DNA from: Allomyces arbusculus
Lineage: Eukaryota > Blastocladiomycota > Blastocladiomycetes > Blastocladiales > Blastocladiaceae
Reading direction: 5' to 3'
DNA: 61,712 bases
NCBI GenBank assembly: GCA_027604705.1
Contig: JADHYV010000096.1
Location: forward strand, 1-61,712
Positions 10,751-21,044 of this stretch are shown piece by piece (the first letter of the stretch is position 1; every line of letters starts with the position of its first letter). The notes below the pieces were generated by a model that saw only the letters and a program-made list of their open reading frames with translations, was not told where the DNA came from and searched no databases. The position numbers and the translations under genes are program-made.

Positions 10751-12023
10751 ATGACCGTGACAACCACACCCGACGCAACTGCGTCGTCGACACTCAATAT
10801 CCTGCTCTACGTGCACGGGTTCCGCGGGTCGGGGCGCTCGTTTGCAAAGTTCCCAACCGACCTTGAGCGCCGACTGCACCAGCACGGATTTGTCTCGCAC
10901 GTTTTCCCGCGGTTCGACTGCCGCCACCAGCTCGGCGCGGCCACGCTCGGCGTCTGCAACTATCTCCGCCGGCTCGCTCTCGGATACAATGTCGACCAAG
11001 CCGATGCCGCCGTCGTATCGGACGCTGAGGGTGCGGCCGCCGTCGAGGACCAGCAGAAGCAGCAGCAACGGCAGCTGCAAGAGGACAGCGATGGCAGCAG
11101 CGTTGTGTCCATGACCGAGGCTATGGCCAACGTCAATTTGCAGGCGACGAATAGCGCGCCTGTGCCAGCAGCGCCAGCAGCATCCTCAGCCGAGCCAGAT
11201 CTTTCGTTTCCGACGGCCGATGTATCCCCTAGCACGTCGCGCGCCGTCCCCACGGTCCCCACACCAACCAAGACCGTGCGCGTCGCGCTGATTGCACACA
11301 GTATGGGCGGTCTCGTCGTCGCCGACGCGCTTCGTATCCTCATGGATCCGACCCACCCGCACCATGCCCCGGGTCTCGACGAATCGATTCTCCCACTCGG
11401 CGTGATTGCACTCGACACGCCCTACTTTAGCCTCTCCGATGACTTGCTCGACATGGCGACCACGCCAGCGTCGCGCGCGCTCGATGTCGCGACGACGCTC
11501 AGTGGGCCGCTTCCCTGGTGGGCGAAAGCGGGGCTCGCTGTCGCGACGGCCGTGGGGGGCATGGTGGTGGCGGCGCGGCAAGGCGGGCAGTACCGCGAGT
11601 TCTTGGCGCCGTTGCTCATGGAATCGATTGACGAGCGTGTGCAGCGCGTCCGGTTTATGTTGGATCGAGGGGTGCCGTTCAAGTGCTATTATCCTGAAGT
11701 GCGCCGCGCTTTTTGTTTCCTCCTTCACGAAAAGTAAAGGACGCTCACAATCTATTTGCATGTAGGTGAAGAGTCGGGACGGCAGTACACGCACGTTCAT
11801 TTTCTTGCCCGCCACTCTGCCCGGAGAAGTCCTGGCGTGCTTCACGCCCATCCCAACGACGCTGCCGAACCCGGTCGAGGCCCACGTGCACATCTTTGAC
11901 CCGCGAGAGAATCCGATCCACTATGGCTTTCTGCTGGCCGACGTGACTGACGATATCAGGTCGTGGCTCGGTAAACCGAAACCGGAGCCAGAGCAGGCGC
12001 CAGAGGAAGAGCCGCTCGATTGA
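10751..12023 (+). CDS. DUF676-type serine esterase / lipase-like protein (array member B)
   Basis: Exons 10751-11698 and 11766-12023 joined in phase 0 (GTGCGC..GTAG, 67 nt) give 401 aa. It is a clear paralogue of member A: NILLYVHGFRGSGRSFAKFP at the start, VALIAHSMGGLVVADALRIL around the nucleophile serine, and VIALDTPYFSL. It differs by an insertion of about 75 residues after VDQADAA that is rich in Gln, Ser, Ala and Pro, probably a disordered linker. As in A, two hydrophobic helices follow the catalytic core. Exon 2 gives VKSRDGSTRTFIFLPATLPG and a Glu/Pro-rich tail. The intron sits at the same place as in A, confirming duplication of an intron-bearing gene. Confidence 0.87.
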
Positions 12024-13400
12024 GTGTGGAAAACGTAGCAAAGCGGGCTGTATATAAACGTGTATCGGGTTGTGCAATGAATAGATGCACGGCTAGCACA
12101 GGGCGAGCCCATCGTTCCCCATGCCGTTTTGAACACGTCGGCGGTGCTGGCTTCGCACCCACAGTCAGGTCACCGCGGATCGACGTGCCGACGTTGGGTG
12201 GGTCCGATGGACGGAGGACGGCCATTTCCATGGACATGGTCGCCAGGGTCGTGTCGGTGGGGGCCGTGATAACGGGCGCCGGGCCGGCTTGGCTCGATTT
12301 CTGAACAGCATCTGAGCTCGGCGCGTGCCACCGGAAAGTAAAGTACCCCATGATAACCATCACGCTGAGCGTGACAATCACCATATTCTCTAGCAAACGC
12401 GATTTCGCGGCCAGCGATCCGTTCCACCATGACGCGGCCAAGTCCTGTGCCGTCAACGTACAAAAGAACCCGACGGCAGCGTACGTCGCCCCCACCGGTG
12501 GTGCCGCCGGCTGCACGTTGCGCAGCGACGGCAGCGCAAACAAGATTGGCAGCGTGAGCAAGCCCGCGGGCACGGCGCGGTTTTCCACGAGCACTTGCAG
12601 CGCCAAGTGGCCATGATCAGTGACAGGATCCAGTTCAGTGCGATAATGAACAGACTGTATCCGATCGTGATGTTGCTCCGTTGCAATGAGAATTCGACCT
12701 CGAAAAAATAAGCGGGCCGCCGTTGGTCATGCCGGGCAGGACGCGTGGGAAACCGGAGACGATTCTAAACCCGGATGCGCGAGTGTCGGCATTTAGGTGC
12801 ACGGGGAGGACGGCGCAGGTCGTGGCGTTAGACGAGGGGAGCGGGAGGATGCGTGCGCTGAAATCGAAGAATCTGCGGAAGAGCGACGCGCGCGTATCGG
12901 GTTGTGAGAGGAGCGGACGACATAGCGATCGCCTCTGAGGACCTACCCCGTGTGCGTGTTGAACGGGTACACGCGAATCGACGAGTGCGAAAACGGCACG
13001 GTCACCGTTTCGAGAACAACCAAGCAAACGCCATGATCCGCCAGCGCACTCGCGTCAAACAAACTTGTCCACTCTACCTTCATTCGGCAACGGCGACTTG
13101 CCCGTCTAATTTCGTCGGAACCCGCGCGTCTGCACGGTATTCGCTTGCGCAATCCGCGGCCGCCGACGTCCGCTTCCCACCCTTGGACGGCATCCAAAGC
13201 AGAGAATTCGTCGGGCTGAGCGTGAGTCCGAGCAAACACGTGGCCGCAACCGGGTCGATACACTTGAAGGCTACGGCCACGTTGAGCGTTGTTTCCTGGA
13301 GCGGCGCCGTCTCGAATTTGGGAGCACGGTTGCTGTGCGCGTTGGCTCTCGAGGAGCAGATACTGAGGGGCCGGGAAGATGAGTCCGGTCGCAGGTCGCA
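12024..13400 (-). pseudogene. decayed membrane protein gene, DUF4436-like
   Basis: Minus-strand pieces in different frames line up with a fungal multi-pass membrane protein. In order: ETTLNVAVAFKCIDPVAATC near 13270, VRVYPFN-like text near 12970, then FFEVEFSLQRSNITIGYSLF followed by IIALNWILSLIM (12710-12610). Next comes LQVLVENRAVPAGLLTLPIL with ALPSLRNVQPAAPPVGATY (about 12600-12480), and a last hydrophobic helix NMVIVTLSVMVIMGYFTF (about 12390-12340). At least two single-base frame changes are needed, one in a T run near 12705 and one near 12612; neither fits an intron. The last frame stays open into the 3' end of esterase B on the other strand. The family name is from pattern memory and moderately sure. 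Confidence 0.5.
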
Positions 13401-13871
13401 ATGACGGCACGACCGCTCCGTGCAGTCAAGATTGAGTACGTACTTGAATCACATTTGCAGGCTCTTGGCGGCAGTCTCCTGTTCAGCGCATGGTGTGAGC
13501 CGTCGTTTGGAGTTGCCAGGCGAACTGCTGGCAGAGGCGCGGAGCGCAGGCACTTGCCGCCACCACAAACCATTTCATTAGTGGCATGTGAGTCCGCGTC
13601 AGACCTCAGCGAGCTGCCTCAGGTGTTGGAGTGCACGCCACTCCACTGCTCCACCGCACCGCATCCCGTCACCACGGCCAGCACCGGCACCACCATCGCG
13701 GGCCGTATTCAACAGCAAGCTGCAGCACCAAGAAGCAGCAGCGGCAACGGCAACTGCAAGAATCAGCGACCAAGTCGGCTGGTCGCATCCGCGGCGCAAC
13801 TCTGGGGTGAACTTTTACTCGCTCGGTCCCCGACTGCCACGACAACAGCCGAACCGACCAATTCCTCCACC
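13401..13871. promoter_or_regulatory. 5' region of the FHA gene
   Basis: This stretch is open in the frame of the downstream gene but has only weak starts and low-complexity Ser/Ala/Thr content. I treat it as promoter and 5' leader because the ATG at 13872 sits in CACCATG. Confidence 0.4.
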
Positions 13872-15971
13872 ATGTCCGGTGACACCAGCGCGCCGCCTAA
13901 GCGGAGTACGACGCCCGTTAAGACGGCACCAACTTCCACCGCCTCGGCCCTCCCCGCATGGGTCGCGCGCGACGCCTCCACAGGTCTCCTACCCATCTAC
14001 GGCCGCACTGACCGCGGCGTTGTGCTCGGCCGCGGACCGCAATGCACCTACGACGTCGGCGGCGTCTCCACGTGCAGCCGCAAAATTTCGCGCCGCCACG
14101 CCCTGCTCGCGTGGGACGCGCAGGCGCGTGGGTTCCGGCTCTGCGTGCTCGGCCTGAATGGTGCCGCCGTCAACGGCACGCACTACTACCCGGACGATTG
14201 CGTGCCTGTGGCGGACGAGCCGGACCCGCGCCCGCTCGTGCGCAAGGGGGATGTCGTGGAATTGCCTGGGAACGTCAAGCTCGTGTTTCGTGGAGTTGCG
14301 CCGGCACCGTACCCAGATTCGCCGATTGTGTGCCGTGTCGCTGAACCGAGTGCCGAGCTCGCGTCGTCGCCGCTGAGGCCGGCATTGGCGTCGATGCAGC
14401 TTGCATTGGGTCCAGCGCCCACGTCGCCGACTCTGGCAAGTGCTGTGCCGCCGACGGCACCGCGCGCACCGCCGCTGCTTGGGGCCAAGCGGCCGGCAGG
14501 GACGAGCAAGGCGGGCAAGATCGTCGCACCTGTGCCATTCCGGCTCCACCAGGCTTCCGGGGCAGTGCCATCACGTCCCGCAAGCGACTCGGCAGCACGG
14601 CAGAACCTGTTTGCGCAAGGGCTCGGTGCGTCCGCCTCACGGACGGTTCGGAAACCCGACGCTGCCGTGACTGCACCGCCGAAACCGATGCGCGCACGTC
14701 GTCCACCCGTCGAATTGTCACTCGGCGCCGAACTTGACGACGTGGACGTGGGAATGCCGCCATCGCCCAAGAAGCCAATGCTGGATTCGACATCACGACA
14801 GTCCATGGAGCGGCCCCCGCCGACGCAGCCACCGAAATCTGGACGGACTGCACGAAAGCGGTCCTCGTCCCCCTTGGGCCCGATTCCTGCAACACCCGAA
14901 CCAGTGTCCCGGACCCCGCTCGCGGGCTCGGCCCTGCCCACGTCGTCGCCTGGCGCACCGCCAATACGACTGGATCTGGGCCTGTTCTCGGACGACGACG
15001 AGGCCGATACAACGCACGTTCGGCACCCGTCTCTTGCTCCTGACGCGACACCGCGCCCGCCGTCACGGATGGACGTGGACAAGCCGGCCATCGCCTCAAG
15101 CTCGCCCGTGTCCAGCGCGCTTTCGTCGGCGAGCGACTTGGACGACGACGAGCCCGCTCCACCCACCACCCCCACCATTGCACCCGCCGACACCGCCGCC
15201 GATTCAAGCGACTCGGACGCTGACCTCGCTGCCTCCGACGCGGACGGCTCCGACGCCGAATCTGCGGCCCTCGACGCGCAAATGCTCGCCGAATCCCCTC
15301 CCGACATCCAACCGCCACCCATGTCTTTACAAGACATCATCATCGAGTCCTTCACCTTCTGCGGCCGGTCGGACCTGTCGCTCGGCGAACTCTACACGGA
15401 AATCGCGCAGAACCAGGCCTACTTCCGCGCTGCGCGCGGCGACGCCTGGAAACGCGCCGTTCTCCGCGCGCTCGAACGCACGCCTTTCTTTGCGCTACGG
15501 CCTAAGAACAAGCTGCTCACACGCGCCACGCAGTGGTACTATGACCCGGACCGCGATATTGATCGAGGGCGCGCGCGACGGTATGCCGAGTTTGGGTCGG
15601 CGCAGCCGTCGAGGCGCGCCAAGGCAAGGGCCGATAAGACGTATTTCTTTGTGGATATGACGGCGAGGAAGGCACGGAATCGGGATCGGTACGAGGAAGA
15701 GCCGGCCGAGACATCGCACCAGACGACGCGTGGGAGCCGGCGCCGGAGTGTGCGCAGCAGCGCGGTCGCCCGGGATGCGGTTGCGAGCGAAGACGACGAA
15801 CACGATGGGCGCGAAGCGTGGCAGGCGCCGTCGAGTGAGGCCACGGTGCCAGGGACGCCGCTGCTCAAGCGCCGCAGGATGCAGTTGCGGCTGGATGAGG
15901 AGGGTGGGCAGGGGGATGACGGTGACGACGTCGGGTCAAGCGCACGCCGGCGGCTGTTCCGGAGCCGGTAG
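13872..15971 (+). CDS. FHA and forkhead-like winged-helix regulator
   Basis: Single-exon gene of 699 aa. Residues about 40-141 form an FHA phosphothreonine-binding domain: GVVLGRG, then CSRKISRRHALLAWD (the S.RHA signature), then LNGAAVNG, and VELPGNVKLVFRG as the last strand. Residues about 483-560 look like a winged helix of forkhead type: MSLQDIIIESFTF, then LSLGELYTEIAQNQAYFR, then AWKRAVLRALERTPFFALRP and QWYYDPDRD. The middle is low complexity, with an acidic Ser/Asp block at about 420-475, and the tail has nuclear-type basic residues. FHA plus forkhead-like domains occur together in fungal Fkh and Fhl1 regulators of cell-cycle or ribosomal-protein genes; I cannot decide which one this is. 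The forkhead-like part is divergent, so DNA binding is inferred. Confidence 0.8.
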   Translation: MSGDTSAPPKRSTTPVKTAPTSTASALPAWVARDASTGLLPIYGRTDRGVVLGRGPQCTYDVGGVSTCSRKISRRHALLAWDAQARGFRLCVLGLNGAAVNGTHYYPDDCVPVADEPDPRPLVRKGDVVELPGNVKLVFRGVAPAPYPDSPIVCRVAEPSAELASSPLRPALASMQLALGPAPTSPTLASAVPPTAPRAPPLLGAKRPAGTSKAGKIVAPVPFRLHQASGAVPSRPASDSAARQNLFAQGLGASASRTVRKPDAAVTAPPKPMRARRPPVELSLGAELDDVDVGMPPSPKKPMLDSTSRQSMERPPPTQPPKSGRTARKRSSSPLGPIPATPEPVSRTPLAGSALPTSSPGAPPIRLDLGLFSDDDEADTTHVRHPSLAPDATPRPPSRMDVDKPAIASSSPVSSALSSASDLDDDEPAPPTTPTIAPADTAADSSDSDADLAASDADGSDAESAALDAQMLAESPPDIQPPPMSLQDIIIESFTFCGRSDLSLGELYTEIAQNQAYFRAARGDAWKRAVLRALERTPFFALRPKNKLLTRATQWYYDPDRDIDRGRARRYAEFGSAQPSRRAKARADKTYFFVDMTARKARNRDRYEEEPAETSHQTTRGSRRRSVRSSAVARDAVASEDDEHDGREAWQAPSSEATVPGTPLLKRRRMQLRLDEEGGQGDDGDDVGSSARRRLFRSR

Positions 15972-16128
15972 ATGCGCGATTTTGATTAGCCGTTTTGAGT
16001 GAAGAACGACTGTAATTTTGGCTCACAGTGATATTTTTATATATTCTGAACAATTTTTGGGTTCAAGGCTACCTTACCTACCTATCACTATTTCCTCAAC
16101 CAGTTTTCGACAAAGCGCTTCCACTCGT

Positions 16129-18978
16129 TCACAGTCCGGCACCTGCACCACGCGTCTGGTCATGACGTTCTCCACCCTCGCGCTCGGCTTTCGGCTCCGT
16201 CGATGCGGGCCGGTCCTTGCCTGTCCAGTCTCCACTGTCGCCATCCTCAATCCTGCCGCTACTCCCACCGTCCTCCTCGTCGTCGAAAAAGTCATCCTCC
16301 TCCTCATCCTCCTCATACACAACACTGCTCCCCGCGACGCCCGCACCCCGACCGCGCGCCGGCGCGCGCCACGTCCCGCGCGACGCATCCGAATTTGTGG
16401 TTGCAAACGACGCTGTTGACGCGTCGATCGACGAGGCCTCCGAGTAATACGCCTCCTCCTCCCCACCTTCGGTGCGCACATTCTCCATTGACTCGTCCCC
16501 ACTCGCCGTCGCCTGACTCGATCCGGCGTTGGCGGTTCTCGCGCGGCAATGCACGACCGGGATCGGAGTGCGAAGTGCCGCGGCAGTCGCCGTGGGCCCC
16601 GCGCCGAGACTCAGTTCCGACTTGATGCGCGTGGCCGACGCGGCGGCGACGGCCGGCGGGAGCCGTGCGGCGGTGGGGACGCGCAGGGAGTGTGCGGACC
16701 GCGCGATCGATGGGAGTTTGGGCCGCGGGAGGAGCATGGCCGAGGGCACGGGAGCGCCAGGGACGGGTTCGGCAGGCGGAGCGGGGGCGCGCGGTGCCGA
16801 GTTGATGGTCGCGGTCGAGACGACCACGTCGTCGACGTCCGCCGTGACGTCGGCACGCGGCCTGCCAATCTGCGCGTCGCTCGCACCCACCTGGGCGCCG
16901 CTCGCTGCCCATTCCGGCGGTACCACGCGCGTGCCGTGCAGCGAGAACGCCGACATGGATGCGCGCACTGACGCGGCGAGCGACGACAACGTGCTGGTTA
17001 CTTCTTCTTCTTCTTCCTCGACGACCATCTCGTCGCCGTCTTGCGAGTCAGGCAGGGCAACGTCGGTGCGTGAGACAAAGTCGGGCACGTCGTCGAGCAC
17101 TGTGGGGTGATGCGCTTGGTCCGCGAGCCATGCGGCGGTGCAGGCGTCGCGCGGGTCGTCGGTGAGCGGGGCGGGAGTGGGCACGGCTGGGGAACCTGGC
17201 GCCGTGACCATGATCGGCGAGTCGGGACTGTCAGCGTCAGCAATGTCAAGGCCGCCGATCTGGATGCGGATGCCGGGTACGGGCGTTGGTTCGTTGTCGA
17301 TATCGGCAGCGCTCGACGGACTTTCGGGGATGACTGATAAGACATGCATTGGCGCGGCCATGCCGTTGGCTCCTGCGTCTTGGCCGGTCAGGGGCGGCAC
17401 CACCGACTCGGGTTCGGTCGTGTAGTGCTGCAGCAACGACGTGGTCGAGCTTACGACAACCCACATGACGTCACTATCGGTGGTAGTTTTGGTCAACGCG
17501 TCGAGTTGCGCATCCACCGACGGCACGGGAAGGGGGACCGGTGCCGTCTCCACGGCGGTCGTTTCGGATGGCAATACGGCCGGCGGCACGAAATCCGTCG
17601 ACGGGATCGGGAGTGCCGGATCGGGCAATGGTGCGGGGTTCGGTGGGACCGCCGCGGGCGTGTCGGCGGTGGTTGGGCCGGTACTCTTGATCGTCGCCGC
17701 TGGTGCACTCGCCGCCGCTGCGTGAACGGCGTCCGGCATCGACGCACCAGGGCCCACCGCCTGGGCCGTACTCAACGCCCCTACCCCCGCCGCCGCAGCA
17801 GCACCAGCAGCCACCGTACCCGCAACCCCCCACAACTGCGCCGGCAACTCCGCCAAAAACTCGTCTGCGGCACTCGCCGAGACCACTTCCCCACCCTCAC
17901 CCTCATACGACTCGCGCGACAGCGGCAGGGACGAGTCGGCAAACACGAGCTCGGCCTCTTCCTGGACCATTTCCACCAACTCGTGCAAATCGTTCAATTC
18001 CCATGCCAATTCCGTCGGCCAGGCGGCCAAATCGTGGCGCATCGCGCGCTGCGCCGCGTGTAACCGTGCCGTTTGGACGATCGTCTGGTCGAGTCGCAGC
18101 GACCGGATCCAAGCGGCGGAGAGGAGCGCGTCGCGAGTCCTGGTGGGGGTGGTGGGGATGGCGGTGCCCGTGGTCAGGACGCGCAAGAACGCCGGCGGTG
18201 CGTCGTCTGTGTCGAGCCATTCGGCTGGGTCGAGCCAGTGCGCGAGGTGTGTGACGCTCGACGGCACACGGGGCTTGTCCGGATCGTGCGTCGCCGCGGG
18301 CAGGTCGGGCCACGCGACCGGCGGATCGAGCTGCTGCAAGAACATGGCGCGCATCCCCTCGTCCGACGCGACGCGCAACAACTGGTTTAACGAATCGGTC
18401 GACGACGACGAGGTCGCGAGCGGGTTCAAGTTGTGTGCGACTTTCTCGATCCACTCAAACAGCGTGATCGGCTCCACCTGCGGGGCCGGCGGGACCGGCT
18501 CTGGGTCCTGCTCGTCGTCTTCATCGCCATGTACGTGCAAGGTCGATGCCGACGGCGCCAGCACTTTGGACCGCGGTGGGTCCGACCCGAGCAGCGCCGT
18601 CCATACCCGGTTGGCCACGGTATTCGGCGGCTTGGGCAGGCGAGCGCGCGGGTCCGGTAAGTCTGGGCGCGCGTACCACGCATAAGCGCGTGAAGGGGCC
18701 ATCGGGTAAGGCGACAATGGCGCGGCGGGTGCAGGTGACGGACGCGGGTGCGCGGATGGAGGCGAGTAGGACCCGCCGGCGGCGTGCAGCGCGTCGAGGA
18801 CGTGGATGGACAAGGGGTGCGGGCGGCGCGGGGTTGTCGGATCATTCTTGTCGTGAGGGACCTCGCCGGAGCCGACCTTGGTTGGCGGCAGTGCGGGCGG
18901 CCAGTGGACATGGTGGTGACCTGCATGGCGCGCGGCCCCCGCATCGGCGTGTAGCCGCGCGGCCGGGGGCGGCGGCAT
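16129..18978 (-). CDS. large low-complexity protein of unknown function
   Basis: A single frame of 949 codons starts in a CACCATG context. The N-terminal 160 residues are Pro/His-rich. Residues about 170-400 are the only part that looks folded: ITLFEWIEKVAHNLNPL, then LNQLLRVASDEGMRAMFLQQ, then TELAWELNDLHELVEMVQEE, with an Ala/Gly-rich hydrophobic stretch (LWGVAGTVAAGAAAAAGVGA) after it. The rest is Pro/Thr/Ser/Asp-rich and disordered, ending in a strongly acidic cluster (YEEDEEEDDFFDDEEDG). It converges on the FHA gene with only about 160 bases between stops. I recognise no family. The long frame, GC-rich third positions and start context support a real gene. Confidence 0.6.
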   Translation of the reverse strand: MPPPPAARLHADAGAARHAGHHHVHWPPALPPTKVGSGEVPHDKNDPTTPRRPHPLSIHVLDALHAAGGSYSPPSAHPRPSPAPAAPLSPYPMAPSRAYAWYARPDLPDPRARLPKPPNTVANRVWTALLGSDPPRSKVLAPSASTLHVHGDEDDEQDPEPVPPAPQVEPITLFEWIEKVAHNLNPLATSSSSTDSLNQLLRVASDEGMRAMFLQQLDPPVAWPDLPAATHDPDKPRVPSSVTHLAHWLDPAEWLDTDDAPPAFLRVLTTGTAIPTTPTRTRDALLSAAWIRSLRLDQTIVQTARLHAAQRAMRHDLAAWPTELAWELNDLHELVEMVQEEAELVFADSSLPLSRESYEGEGGEVVSASAADEFLAELPAQLWGVAGTVAAGAAAAAGVGALSTAQAVGPGASMPDAVHAAAASAPAATIKSTGPTTADTPAAVPPNPAPLPDPALPIPSTDFVPPAVLPSETTAVETAPVPLPVPSVDAQLDALTKTTTDSDVMWVVVSSTTSLLQHYTTEPESVVPPLTGQDAGANGMAAPMHVLSVIPESPSSAADIDNEPTPVPGIRIQIGGLDIADADSPDSPIMVTAPGSPAVPTPAPLTDDPRDACTAAWLADQAHHPTVLDDVPDFVSRTDVALPDSQDGDEMVVEEEEEEVTSTLSSLAASVRASMSAFSLHGTRVVPPEWAASGAQVGASDAQIGRPRADVTADVDDVVVSTATINSAPRAPAPPAEPVPGAPVPSAMLLPRPKLPSIARSAHSLRVPTAARLPPAVAAASATRIKSELSLGAGPTATAAALRTPIPVVHCRARTANAGSSQATASGDESMENVRTEGGEEEAYYSEASSIDASTASFATTNSDASRGTWRAPARGRGAGVAGSSVVYEEDEEEDDFFDDEEDGGSSGRIEDGDSGDWTGKDRPASTEPKAEREGGERHDQTRGAGAGL

Positions 18979-19654
18979 GGTGGTGCAGTGGAAGCTTGAT
19001 CACGGTTTCTTTGCAGGGCAGGTGGTTGTTGGTGCGAAGGGGCCCGAATTGAGCGCCAGCTTGGCGCAAATAGGCGCAAACACGAAAGTCAAAGGCTGCG
19101 GATAGGAAAAGGGTCGAGCAGCGGAGCGTCGTCGATGCCTGCGGTGGAGAAGAGTGCGGCGAGTGGCGCCATGGTGGAGGACAGCCACGGGCCCACGAAC
19201 AGCACGCGGGAGCAGCGTGGAAATGACAATGTGTGATCATTGATCAAAGCAGTGCGGCGAGGCGGCTGATCGGCGGGCCGGCCCCCGTGGGCACCGCGCA
19301 CGATGCCAAACCAGCCCTCGTGCGCGCACGCACCTTCCGCGGTGGCGAAAGCGTGCCCAGCCCGACGCGTAATGGCGCGTAATCGGACCTGCGCAACCGC
19401 TTCATCTCCCGCGCCGTCCCCGCCGTCGTCGCGACTGATCTGCCGCCCAACCGCCGGCGACTTCCCACGTTGACCAGCTGCACGACGGCACGCGCGCGCG
19501 CAGCCCCACCCCAATTCTTCCACGCCGCGGTGAGTCGTGACCCGACTGCCAACGACGACCGACCTATAAATCCTCCACGACAACGACCAGCGCGGACTCG
19601 CGACAGCGTGTTCTCTCAACGCGCCCTCAAGCATCGTCGCCAAGTTACCAAGAA
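18979..19654. promoter_or_regulatory. divergent promoter region with TATA element
   Basis: This interval separates two genes transcribed away from each other. TATAAA at 19565-19570 lies about 90 bases before the ATG at 19655 and is the best promoter element seen. Nothing else is assignable. Confidence 0.5.
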
Positions 19655-20884
19655 ATGATTGCAGCACCCGCACGCACCGCTGCCGCCACTACGGCCGCTG
19701 TCATTGGCGCCGGCCCCGCGGGCCTCGCCGTTGTCGCGCGCCTCCTCGACACGGGCGCGCCGCGCATCACCTGGATTGACCCGGCGTTCAACGGCGGCCG
19801 GCTCGCGCGGTACCCCGAGGTGCCCTCCAACACCAAGGTGGCCCTGTTCCTGCAATATGCGGCTGTTTCCCCGGCCTTGACCAAGGCCGCCGACGCAGCT
19901 GAACACGACCCGCGCGCGACGCTTGCCGCGCTCGAGCAAGGGAAGGGGTGTGCGCTGGTCCACGCGCAGAAACTGTGTGCGGATTTGGCCTTGGCGCTGG
20001 CAACGGCGTTCCCGGATCGTGTGGATGTTAAGCGCGGGTGGGTGAGTGCGGTCCATGCGCGTACGAATGCCGAATTTGCCGTGGATGTGGTCGACGGGGT
20101 CAAGGACGACTTCGCGCCCAACGGCACCGTCTTGTCCGCCGTGGCCAACGGCAGCGGTCCAAAATCGACTGTGCACGCCGCGCGCCTGTTCCTGTGCACC
20201 GGGTCGGAACCGACGCCGACCCCCGCGACGCCCGCACCGCACGCAGCCTTCCCGCACGTCCAAGTGCTCGACCTCGATACGTGCCTGACGCCGTCGGCGC
20301 TCCCGGCGCTGCTGAAACCGACCGACCGCGTCGCCGTTGTCGGGTCGTCGCACTCGGCCGTGCTCGTGCTCAAGAACCTGAGCGAGTACTTCGGTGCCGC
20401 GGCACCGGCGCACGTCGTGAACTTCTCGCGGCACGCGCTCAAGTACGCCGAGTACCAGCCCGACGGGACCATCAAGTACGACAACACCGGGCTCAAGGGG
20501 GTGGCTGCCGACTGGGCGCGCTCTGTCCTCGAGGACGCCGAGGTCGCGCGGAAGCACGGGATTGAGCGCGTGATGCTGCCTGTGGGCAACGAGGCCAGCG
20601 CCTACGCGGCGCACTTGCCGGGCGTCACGCATATCGTGTATGCGATTGGGTACCGGATGCGCCCGCTGCCGCCTCTCGTGCTGAACGGAAAGCTGGTGGA
20701 TGCTGGGAAAGTGTCGTACGACCACGCGTCGGGCGCGATCGAGGTGGAGGGTCACGGCACGCTCAAGGGTGCGCACGGGTTTGGGATCGCGTTCCCTGAA
20801 CGGATCACCGACAAGTGGGGCAACGTCGAGTGGAGTGTCGGGATGTGGAAGTTTATGCGGTACATTCGCGAGGTGATCGTGTGA
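19655..20884 (+). CDS. FAD/NAD(P)-dependent oxidoreductase
   Basis: 409-aa single-exon protein. A Rossmann dinucleotide-binding motif is at residues about 15-28 (AVIGAGPAGLAVVARLL, GxGxxG), typical for FAD. A second nucleotide-binding segment, RVAVVGSSHSAVLVLKNL, lies near residue 225. The LFLCTGSEP and IVYAIGYRMRP strings match the conserved ATG/G-D region of pyridine nucleotide-disulphide oxidoreductase-like monooxygenases. YPEVPSNTK after the first motif also resembles this superfamily. No signal peptide or membrane helix is seen, so it is probably soluble. The substrate cannot be told; an N-hydroxylase or flavin monooxygenase role is possible. An antisense frame of 472 codons over it is a GC-driven shadow. 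Confidence 0.83.
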   Translation: MIAAPARTAAATTAAVIGAGPAGLAVVARLLDTGAPRITWIDPAFNGGRLARYPEVPSNTKVALFLQYAAVSPALTKAADAAEHDPRATLAALEQGKGCALVHAQKLCADLALALATAFPDRVDVKRGWVSAVHARTNAEFAVDVVDGVKDDFAPNGTVLSAVANGSGPKSTVHAARLFLCTGSEPTPTPATPAPHAAFPHVQVLDLDTCLTPSALPALLKPTDRVAVVGSSHSAVLVLKNLSEYFGAAAPAHVVNFSRHALKYAEYQPDGTIKYDNTGLKGVAADWARSVLEDAEVARKHGIERVMLPVGNEASAYAAHLPGVTHIVYAIGYRMRPLPPLVLNGKLVDAGKVSYDHASGAIEVEGHGTLKGAHGFGIAFPERITDKWGNVEWSVGMWKFMRYIREVIV

Positions 20885-21044
20885 GAGTGGAGGATCGTGG
20901 TTTTGGAACTTGAAATGGCATTTTGGCAAACAGCGTCCTCTCTTGCTTCGTTTCCGCGCGCGAAAGATGACAGACCGATGAAGCAAAGCAAAGGTGCTAG
21001 CAACAGAAATATATGTACAGAGCTCGCGATCCACGCCGGCCTAC

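Noticed and set aside
19616-21034. Antisense open frame of 472 codons over the oxidoreductase gene
   Set aside because: The sense strand has clear FAD-binding motifs; the antisense frame is Arg/His/Gly-rich with no motif and is explained by high GC at third positions.
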